Of a stretch of DNA of 17,582 bases, positions 1 to 5,618 are shown piece by piece (position 1 is the first letter of the stretch; every line of letters starts with the position of its first letter). Location: contig DFHD01000082.1 of assembly GCA_002372545.1 (NCBI GenBank), forward strand, positions 3,947-21,528, read 5' to 3'. Below the pieces are notes generated by a model. That model searched no databases. It was given only the letters and a program-made list of their open reading frames with translations, and was not told the origin of the DNA. Source of the DNA: Lachnospiraceae bacterium UBA3732 (GTDB lineage Bacteria > Bacillota > Clostridia > Lachnospirales > Lachnospiraceae). Made by a program: the position numbers and the translations under genes.

Positions 1-486
1 AACATATTCAAGCTCGGATTCACGGGAGTCAAAGGTCCAGTTGGGGTCGCGCCAGCAGGCAATGATCCGGATGTCCGGCGCAAGTGCCTTGATGGCGAGC
101 TCAAAACGCAGCTGATCATTTCCCTTACCGGTAGCGCCGTGGCAGATGGCAGTTGCGCCTTCCTTGCGGGCGATATCCACAAGCACTTTACCGATCAGCG
201 GTCTGGCAAAGGATGTACCCAGAAGATACTTGTTCTCATAAACAGCATCAGCCATTACGGTGGGCATGATGTAATTCTCACAGAACTCGTCTACAACATC
301 GATGATGTAGCATTTTGCAGCGCCGGAGTACTTCGCTCTTTCCTCCAGACCATCCAGCTCGGACTCCTGTCCGACATCGATGCATGCGCAGATTACTTCA
401 TAATCGTAGGTTTCTTTCAGCCACGGAATAATGGCTGTGGTATCCAGTCCGCCGGAATAGGCAAGGATGACTTTCTCCTTTGACAT
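1..486 (-). CDS. argG: Argininosuccinate synthase, N-terminal part (cut by window edge)
   Basis: Joins citrulline and aspartate with ATP to form argininosuccinate, the penultimate step of arginine synthesis, in the cytosol. Reading the minus strand from the ATG at 486 gives 162 residues that open with MSKEKVILAYSGGLDTTA. The AYSGGLDTT stretch (residues 9-17) is the ATP-pyrophosphatase P-loop of the family. Later segments include DVGQ, the conserved TSFARPLIGK stretch (seen on this strand as LLGTSFARPLIGK) and GATGKGNDQLRFE, all typical of ArgG. A strong AGGAGG site lies about 7 bases before the ATG (about 494-500). The C-terminal roughly 60% lies beyond base 1. It diverges from argCJB across a region with ARG-box-like palindromes, so arginine repression is likely (inference). 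Confidence 0.96.
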   Translation of the reverse strand, partial: MSKEKVILAYSGGLDTTAIIPWLKETYDYEVICACIDVGQESELDGLEERAKYSGAAKCYIIDVVDEFCENYIMPTVMADAVYENKYLLGTSFARPLIGKVLVDIARKEGATAICHGATGKGNDQLRFELAIKALAPDIRIIACWRDPNWTFDSRESELEYV

Positions 487-512
487 GTTTCGTTCCTCCT
501 GATTTTTATATA

Positions 513-547
513 CTGTACGCTCCGTATTGTGATCTGTACGCTCCGTA
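513..547. repeat. Two direct copies of a palindrome-bearing 14-mer in the argG leader
   Basis: The 14-mer CTGTACGCTCCGTA occurs exactly at 513-526 and again at 534-547, so the copies are 21 bp apart (two helical turns). Each copy holds a GTACG-ctc-CGTA(C) dyad; the second is a perfect 5+5 palindrome and the first lacks only the last base. A third partial CTGTAC lies at 559-564. The pair sits between the predicted argG promoter (566-594, minus strand) and its ribosome binding site. It would therefore be inside the 5' untranslated RNA and could also be a DNA operator. No function is recognised. Confidence 0.6.
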
Positions 548-565
548 CTTTTTTGTTTCTGTACT

Positions 566-594
566 ATCATAGCCCAAGCAGATAGAAGAATCAA
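566..594 (-). promoter_or_regulatory. Predicted sigma-A promoter of argG
   Basis: On the minus strand TTGATT (589-594) and TATGAT (566-571) are separated by exactly 17 bp. Both hexamers are close to the TTGACA/TATAAT consensus. Transcription would start near 559, leaving a leader of about 73 bases that contains the repeated GTACG dyads. This is a prediction from consensus only. Confidence 0.6.
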
Positions 595-616
595 GGGGAA
601 ATTCTAATAAAAATGT

Positions 617-700
617 ATGAATATTCATCAAATATTGCATATTATGCACAAAAACTGCATAATATTGAAATTTCATCCTTTTATCATTGCATATTATTCA
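617..700. promoter_or_regulatory. Cluster of ARG-box-like palindromes (ArgR/AhrC operators) between argG and argC
   Basis: Three good AT-rich dyads are visible: ATGAATATTCAT, a perfect 12-bp palindrome at 617-628; TGCATATTATGCA at 636-648; and TGCATATTATTCA at 688-700. A weaker half-match, TGCATAATATTGA, starts at 656. They share the TGNAT...ATNCA pattern known for arginine repressor boxes in Bacillus and E. coli. The last one overlaps the predicted argC -35 element. The location between two divergent arginine operons supports arginine-dependent repression of argC and possibly argG. The regulator gene is not in the window. Confidence 0.6.
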
Positions 701-715
701 TGGGTGTGTTAGAAT
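687..715 (+). promoter_or_regulatory. Predicted argC promoter, overlapped by an ARG-box
   Basis: TTGCAT (687-692) and TAGAAT (710-715) are 17 bp apart, and TGT directly before TAGAAT forms an extended -10. The ARG-box-like dyad at 688-700 covers the -35 element, the usual arrangement for repression. A second, weaker pair exists upstream (TTGCAT 635-640 and CATAAT 658-663, also 17 bp apart), again inside the operator cluster. Confidence 0.5.
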
Positions 716-759
716 GGCAGAACAGGTTTTCAGTACTTAGGAAAAGAGGAGAAGAAAAA

Positions 760-1890
760 ATGATCAAAGCGGGAATCATCGGGTCAACGGGATATGCGGG
801 ACAGGAGCTTGTTCGTCTTCTTATTGCCCATCCGGAGGCGGAGATTGTATGGTATGGATCGCGGAGCTATGTGGATGAGCCATACAGCCGTGTTTACGGA
901 AATATGTTTAAAATTGTGGATGCCGACTGCCGGGATGATGATCTGCAGCAGCTTGCTGAAGAGGCCGATGTGATCTTTACGGCTACTCCCCAGGGATACC
1001 TTGCCGGGGTGATCAGCGAGGATATATTAAAGAAAACAAAGATTATCGATCTTTCGGCTGATTTTCGTTTGAAAAATGTGAATGTATACGAGAAATGGTA
1101 TGGTATTTCTCATAAAGCCCCCGCGCTTCTCCGGGAGGCGGTTTATGGCCTGACGGAGCTGAACAGGGAGAATATACCGGATGCCAGACTTCTGGCCAAT
1201 CCGGGCTGCTATACCACGACATCCATTCTTACGCTTTATCCGCTGATCCGGGAGCATATGATCGACCCGGCAACGGTGATCGTGGATGCAAAGTCCGGTA
1301 CCTCCGGTGCGGGAAGGGGAGCTAAGCTGCCGAATCTGTATTGTGAGGTAAATGAAAGCATTAAGCCCTATGGTGTGACCACGCATCGGCATACGCCGGA
1401 AATCGAGGAGCAGCTGGGATATGCCTGGCTGGCCGGAGAATATGAAAAGGAAGAGGGCGGTGCCTGGAATCTTTTCCGCGTCGGACAGAAGGAATATGAA
1501 GAGGGGAACGCCGGAGGGAAAAAGGCGCTGACCATCAGCTTTACGCCGCACCTTGTGCCCATGAACCGCGGGATCCTGGCAACCTGCTATGCAAGCCTCA
1601 CCGGAAACTATACAGAGGCTGATGTCAGGGCGGCATATGAAAAGTACTATGGAAATGAGTATTTCATCCGCATCCTGCCGGAAGGAACATGTCCTGAAAC
1701 CCGCTGGGTTGAGGGCAGCAACTTCGTGGATATCGGCTTTAAGATCGATGAAAGAAGCGGGCGGATCGTTGCAATGGGTGCGCTGGATAATATGGTAAAG
1801 GGCGCCGCCGGACAGGCTGTGCAGAACATGAACCTTATGTTCGGCCTTCCGGAGACCGAGGGGCTGCGTCTCCCGCCTGTTTTCCCGTAA
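760..1890 (+). CDS. argC: N-acetyl-gamma-glutamyl-phosphate reductase
   Basis: NADPH-dependent reduction of N-acetylglutamyl phosphate to the semialdehyde, third step of ornithine synthesis. The 376-residue product starts MIKAGIIGSTGYAGQELVR, a Rossmann GxTGxxG motif. The active-site cysteine is Cys150 in ANPGCYTT, followed by SGTSGAGRGA (180-188) and the catalytic histidine in HRHTPEIEE (209-217). FTPHLVPMNRG (261-271) and the C-terminal GALDNMVKGAAGQAVQNMN are also diagnostic. I chose the ATG at 760 because a GAGGAGAAG site lies just before it and the protein there starts at the usual point. The reading frame is open upstream to 613, but through the operators. At 376 residues it is about 30 longer than typical bacterial ArgC (about 345); the extra residues lie around 221-255, before the FTPHLVP motif. 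Confidence 0.97.
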   Translation: MIKAGIIGSTGYAGQELVRLLIAHPEAEIVWYGSRSYVDEPYSRVYGNMFKIVDADCRDDDLQQLAEEADVIFTATPQGYLAGVISEDILKKTKIIDLSADFRLKNVNVYEKWYGISHKAPALLREAVYGLTELNRENIPDARLLANPGCYTTTSILTLYPLIREHMIDPATVIVDAKSGTSGAGRGAKLPNLYCEVNESIKPYGVTTHRHTPEIEEQLGYAWLAGEYEKEEGGAWNLFRVGQKEYEEGNAGGKKALTISFTPHLVPMNRGILATCYASLTGNYTEADVRAAYEKYYGNEYFIRILPEGTCPETRWVEGSNFVDIGFKIDERSGRIVAMGALDNMVKGAAGQAVQNMNLMFGLPETEGLRLPPVFP

Positions 1891-1955
1891 GGAGGCAGAG
1901 GCAGGGAATGGTCCTTGAAAAGCGCTTTATATAAGAACAAGAAGGAAAGGGAAAA

Positions 1956-3185
1956 ATGGTAAAAATAATAGATGGCGGCGTAAATACCGCAAAAGGATAT
2001 ACCTGTGCAAGCTGCAGGGCAGGAATTAAGGCCAGCAGTGAAAAGGAAGATATGGCGCTGATCGTAAGCGAGGTTCCCGCAACGGTGGCAGGCACCTTTA
2101 CCCGGAATCTGGTGAAGGCTGCGCCGGTAAGGTGGGATATGGATATTGTGTACCGCGTGAAAGAGGCAAGAGCGGTGATCGTGAATACCGGGATTGCCAA
2201 TGCGGTGACGGGAGCGCCCGGCCTGGAGAGCTGCCGCAAGACGGCAGAGAAGGTAAGCTCACTCACGGGCATCCCCGTGGAGCAGGTGTTTACAGCCTCC
2301 ACCGGCGTGATCGGTCCACAGCTCCCCATGGATAAGATCCTGGATGGTGCGGAGCAGCTAAGTAAACGACTTTCCGATTCCAGGGAGGCTGCACATGCGG
2401 CGGCCATTGCCATCATGACGACAGATACAAAGCCCAAGGAGATTGCCGTGGAGTTTACGCTGGGCGGTAAGGTATGCCGGATGGGAGCAATGTGCAAGGG
2501 CAGCGGGATGATCCATCCCAACATGGGCACCATGCTGGGCTTTATCATGACGGACGCGGCTGTGGAATATGAGCTGATGCTGAAAACCCTTCGCGAGGTG
2601 GTGGAGGATACCTTCAATATGGTTTCTGTGGATGGCGATACCTCGACCAATGATACGGTGCTTCTTATGGCCAATGGTCTTGCAGGCAATGCGCCGGTTA
2701 ACGGCAAGGGAGAGGATCTTGCGGAATTTAAGCTGGCCCTCAGGACGGTTGCCGAGTACCTGGCTACGCACATTGCGGCTGACGGAGAGGGAGCAAGCCG
2801 TCTCTTTACAGCACATGTAAAGGGGGCGCCTGACCGGGAAACGGCCAGGATACTGGCAAAATCCGTGATCACCTCGAATCTGACGAAGGCAGCGATTTTC
2901 GGCAGGGATGCAAACTGGGGCAGAATCTTCTGCGCAATGGGCTATTCCGGAGCAGATTTTGATCCGGAAAAGACCGATATCTATATTGAGAGCCCGGCAG
3001 GAAAGATCAAGCTGGTGGAGAACGGACTTGCGACAGACTTTTCCGAGGAGGAGGCGCTGGAAATCCTGACGCCGGATTCCATAACGGCAATCTGCGATCT
3101 GAAGAGCGGAGAGGCTGAGGCGGTTGCCTGGGGCTGCGACCTCACCTATGACTATGTGACCATCAATGCGGACTATCGTTCATAA
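1956..3185 (+). CDS. argJ: Bifunctional glutamate N-acetyltransferase / ornithine acetyltransferase
   Basis: Transfers acetyl from N-acetylornithine to glutamate (and often acetyl-CoA to glutamate), making the acetyl cycle of arginine synthesis self-sustaining. The protein is 409 residues. The autoproteolysis region reads KGSGMIHPNMGTMLGF (about 181-196); cleavage would occur before Thr192, which becomes the N-terminal nucleophile of the beta chain. GDTSTNDTV and the C-terminal DLTYDYVTINADYRS are family hallmarks. The residue before the catalytic threonine is glycine, whereas many family members have alanine. The ATG is preceded by AAGGAAAGGG. It lies 65 bases after argC and is surely in the same operon. 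Having argJ fits the absence of a separate argA or argE here. Confidence 0.97.
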   Translation: MVKIIDGGVNTAKGYTCASCRAGIKASSEKEDMALIVSEVPATVAGTFTRNLVKAAPVRWDMDIVYRVKEARAVIVNTGIANAVTGAPGLESCRKTAEKVSSLTGIPVEQVFTASTGVIGPQLPMDKILDGAEQLSKRLSDSREAAHAAAIAIMTTDTKPKEIAVEFTLGGKVCRMGAMCKGSGMIHPNMGTMLGFIMTDAAVEYELMLKTLREVVEDTFNMVSVDGDTSTNDTVLLMANGLAGNAPVNGKGEDLAEFKLALRTVAEYLATHIAADGEGASRLFTAHVKGAPDRETARILAKSVITSNLTKAAIFGRDANWGRIFCAMGYSGADFDPEKTDIYIESPAGKIKLVENGLATDFSEEEALEILTPDSITAICDLKSGEAEAVAWGCDLTYDYVTINADYRS

Positions 3186-3274
3186 GAGGCGGTAAGGCGG
3201 AAGATGCATTCTGCGCAATAGTCGTATTAATTTAAAACATCAGCACTAGGCTATAAGCAGAGAAAGGATTGGAA

Positions 3275-4165
3275 ATGATTAAGAACGAGGATATGAACGT
3301 GATCATGGATAAGGCGGCCACGCTGATCGAGGCCCTTCCCTATATTCAGAAATTCAACGGTAAGAAGATCGTGGTCAAGTATGGCGGAAGCGCCATGCTG
3401 GACGATGAACTGAAATATAATGTGATAAGGGATGTGGCCCTGCTGAAGCTGGTCGGTCTAAGGCCGATCATCGTTCATGGCGGCGGCAAGGAGATCAGCA
3501 AGTGGATCGGCAAGCTGGGCATGGAGCCGGCCTTTGTTAACGGCCTCAGGGTGACGGATGAGCCCACGCTCGAGGTAGCGGAGATGGTCCTCAATAAGGT
3601 CAATAAGGACCTGGTGGGTCTGATGTCCAAGGTTGGCCTGAAGGCTGTCGGAATCTGCGGAAAGGACGCAGGACTCCTGCGCTGCCGGAAGAAGACAGCG
3701 GATGGAAAGGACATCGGCTTCGTGGGCGAGGTGATCGAGACAGATACCAATGTGATCGAGTCGCTGCTGGAGCAGGATATCATCCCCGTTGTTGCCCCCA
3801 TTGGCATGGGAATAGAGGATGAGCATGATTATAACGTGAATGCAGATGACTGCGCCTGTGCGATCGCAACGGCAGTTCAGGCGGAAAAGCTGGTATTCCT
3901 GACGGATATCGAGGGCGTGTTCACGGATCCCTTCGACAAGAAGACGCTGATCTCGCAGATGACCCTGCAGGAGGCGCAGGCGCTGATCGACGATGGCGTT
4001 GTGGGCGGCGGTATGCTTCCCAAGCTGCAGAACTGTATCGATGCCATGAAGCAGGGCGTCAGCAGGGTGCATATTCTGGATGGCCGTCTGGCACATTGCC
4101 TGCTTCTGGAATTCTTTACCGAAAAGGGTATCGGAACCGCAATTTTAAAGGATTCGCTTTTTTAG
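3275..4165 (+). CDS. argB: Acetylglutamate kinase, probably arginine-inhibited type
   Basis: Phosphorylates N-acetylglutamate using ATP; the committed and usually feedback-controlled step in organisms with ArgJ. The 296-residue product shows the amino acid kinase fold motifs: KYGGSAM (35-41), HGGGKEIS (68-75), LRVTDEPTLEVAEMVL, NVNADDCACAIA, LTDIEGVF and GGGMLPKLQNC. An N-terminal segment (about 1-28) precedes the kinase core and matches the N-terminal helix present in hexameric, arginine-sensitive enzymes; sensitivity is inferred. Start choice: a TTG at 3269 is in frame but lies only a base or two after AAAGGA (3262-3267), so the ATG at 3275 fits better; the ATG at 3293, with its own GAGG, is a further option. 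It follows argJ after about 90 bases in which I see no promoter or terminator that stands out. Confidence 0.96.
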   Translation: MIKNEDMNVIMDKAATLIEALPYIQKFNGKKIVVKYGGSAMLDDELKYNVIRDVALLKLVGLRPIIVHGGGKEISKWIGKLGMEPAFVNGLRVTDEPTLEVAEMVLNKVNKDLVGLMSKVGLKAVGICGKDAGLLRCRKKTADGKDIGFVGEVIETDTNVIESLLEQDIIPVVAPIGMGIEDEHDYNVNADDCACAIATAVQAEKLVFLTDIEGVFTDPFDKKTLISQMTLQEAQALIDDGVVGGGMLPKLQNCIDAMKQGVSRVHILDGRLAHCLLLEFFTEKGIGTAILKDSLF

Positions 4166-4168
4166 GAC

Positions 4169-4197
4169 TTGCAGTTTTGTCCGTCTTTGATTAAAAT
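4169..4197 (+). promoter_or_regulatory. Predicted promoter for the comEA-iorB unit
   Basis: TTGCAG (4169-4174) and TAAAAT (4192-4197) are 17 bp apart, beginning right after the argB stop codon. A start near 4204 would give a leader of about 50 bases containing the hairpin at 4217-4244. No terminator is evident after argB, so read-through from the arginine operon is also possible. Confidence 0.45.
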
Positions 4198-4216
4198 AGA
4201 ATACACATGTGCGTTC

Positions 4217-4244
4217 CTTTTCGCTTACAGGAGTAAGGGAAAGG
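4217..4244 (+). promoter_or_regulatory. Hairpin that pairs part of the ribosome binding site of the ComEA-like gene
   Basis: Bases 4217-4228 pair with 4233-4244 around an AGGA loop: five pairs, one G/G mismatch, four pairs, a G-U and a closing C-G. The 3' arm runs into the AAGGAG site (4241-4246) of the gene that starts with TTG at 4255. There is no T-run after it, so it is not a standard terminator. It may limit translation of the downstream gene (inference). Confidence 0.4.
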
Positions 4245-4254
4245 AGTTAGCTAC

Positions 4255-4902
4255 TTGGAAAAGCATAAAAAGCAGTATGCGTTTTTTCTCTTGCTGCTTT
4301 TTCTGTTTTTATCCGCCGGCTGCGGAAAACGGGAAATGACCCTTAGAACGGCCGGTGAAGAGGCAGAAGAAGATTATCCGGAAATAGAATCAGATGATTC
4401 TTCAGAAGAAGGCCGGAATACAGGAATAACCATATATGTATGCGGCGCTGTGGTCCGGGAGGGAGTATATACGCTTCCGGCGGACGCAAGAGCGGCAGAT
4501 GCCCTTCAGGCAGCCGGCGGTTACAGCGAGGATGCCGCAAAGGGGATCATCAACCTGGCCGCCCCGCTTACGGACGGGGAAATGCTCCGCTTTCCCACGG
4601 AAGAGGAGGCGGAAAACATGAGTCCTGCTGAAAGGGAAAGCCGGAATCCGGCGCCGGGAGACGCTGCAGATCCTTCCGGAGAGATGAATGGGAAGCTGAA
4701 TGGAAAGCTGAATATCAACAAAGCTACGAAAGAGGAGCTGGAAAGCCTTCCCGGAATCGGAGAAAGAAAAGCAGAGGATATTATTTCCTACCGCGAGAGC
4801 TGCGGCGGCTTTCAGAATATTGAGGAATTGAAAAATATCAGTGGTATCAAGGATGGCGTATTTGATAAACTGAAGGATCTGATCACAGTAGATGGAAAAT
4901 GA
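4255..4902 (+). CDS. comEA: ComEA-family DNA-binding lipoprotein (SLBB plus helix-hairpin-helix)
   Basis: Likely an extracellular, membrane-attached DNA receptor of the competence/DNA uptake type. Residues 1-23 form a lipoprotein signal: a charged KHKK start, a leucine-rich core and the lipobox LSAGC with Cys23 as the lipid attachment site. An acidic linker follows, then an SLBB domain (about 57-115, starting ITIYVCGAV), a low-complexity spacer, and a ComEA-type helix-hairpin-helix pair (about 151-212) with LNINKATKEELESLPGIGE and a second hairpin around NISGIKDG. The TTG start at 4255 is supported by AAGGAG eight bases upstream and by the perfect signal peptide. Classic ComEA is anchored by a transmembrane helix; this one appears lipid-anchored. 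comEC is not adjacent, so its role in uptake is inferred from the domains only. Confidence 0.85.
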   Translation: MEKHKKQYAFFLLLLFLFLSAGCGKREMTLRTAGEEAEEDYPEIESDDSSEEGRNTGITIYVCGAVVREGVYTLPADARAADALQAAGGYSEDAAKGIINLAAPLTDGEMLRFPTEEEAENMSPAERESRNPAPGDAADPSGEMNGKLNGKLNINKATKEELESLPGIGERKAEDIISYRESCGGFQNIEELKNISGIKDGVFDKLKDLITVDGK

Positions 4903-4911
4903 GGGATGAAC

Positions 4912-5604
4912 ATGAAGAAGGTTCTTGTCGTTGATGATGAAAAGAGAATCGTCAAAGGACTGAAATTTACACTTGAACAGGACGATATGGAGGTGGATAC
5001 AGCCTTCGATGGAGAAGAGGCTGTGGAAATGGCCAGAGCGGGTTTTTATGACCTGATCCTTCTGGACATCATGCTGCCCAAGATCTCCGGCCTGGATGTA
5101 TGCCAGATGGTCAGAGAATTCTCCGACGTGCCGATCATCATGCTGACCGCCAAGGGCGACGATATGGATAAGATTCTCGGACTGGAATACGGCGCGGATG
5201 ATTATATTACGAAGCCCTTTAACATTTTGGAGGTTAAGGCCAGGATCAAGGCCATTTTCCGCCGGAATTCCAGAGGCGATGATCAGAAGGCTGCGCAGTC
5301 CAATGTGATCGAAAAGAAGGGACTGAAGCTTGAGCTTGACAGCCGGAGAGTATTCATTAACGGACATGAGGCCAGCCTTACGGCCAAGGAATATGAGCTT
5401 GTGCTTCTTCTGGTATCCAATCCCAATAAGGTATACTCCCGGGAGGAGCTGCTGAAGGAAATCTGGGGTGCAGGCTATCCGGGTGATGCGAGAACGGTGG
5501 ATGTACATGTTCGTCGTCTGAGAGAGAAGATCGAAGTTCATCCGGCCGATCCCCAGTTCATTCATACCAAGTGGGGTGTAGGGTATTACTTCCAGGATGC
5601 TTGA
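4912..5604 (+). CDS. OmpR/PhoB-family response regulator (no partner kinase nearby)
   Basis: A DNA-binding transcription regulator controlled by phosphorylation. The receiver domain (1-115) has the acidic pair Asp8-Asp9, phosphoacceptor Asp52 in LLDIMLP, switch Thr79 in MLTAKGDD and Lys101 in ITKPF, so all key residues are present. The C-terminal winged helix (about 135-228) reads LTAKEYELVLLLVSNPNKVYS, DARTVDVHVRRLREKIE and the terminal KWGVGYYF, typical of the OmpR group. I place the start at the ATG at 4912, because GAGGG (4901-4905) overlaps the comEA stop and sits six bases before it; the ATG at 4906 is directly against the site. No histidine kinase gene is in the window. The next gene starts 14 bases after its stop, so the two are co-expressed. 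Confidence 0.95.
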   Translation: MKKVLVVDDEKRIVKGLKFTLEQDDMEVDTAFDGEEAVEMARAGFYDLILLDIMLPKISGLDVCQMVREFSDVPIIMLTAKGDDMDKILGLEYGADDYITKPFNILEVKARIKAIFRRNSRGDDQKAAQSNVIEKKGLKLELDSRRVFINGHEASLTAKEYELVLLLVSNPNKVYSREELLKEIWGAGYPGDARTVDVHVRRLREKIEVHPADPQFIHTKWGVGYYFQDA

Positions 5605-5618
5605 TTCAGGAGAGAACT

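Noticed and set aside
613..759. Longer N-terminus for ArgC starting at 613
   Set aside because: It would translate through the ARG-boxes and promoter; the ATG at 760 has a good ribosome site and the usual family start.
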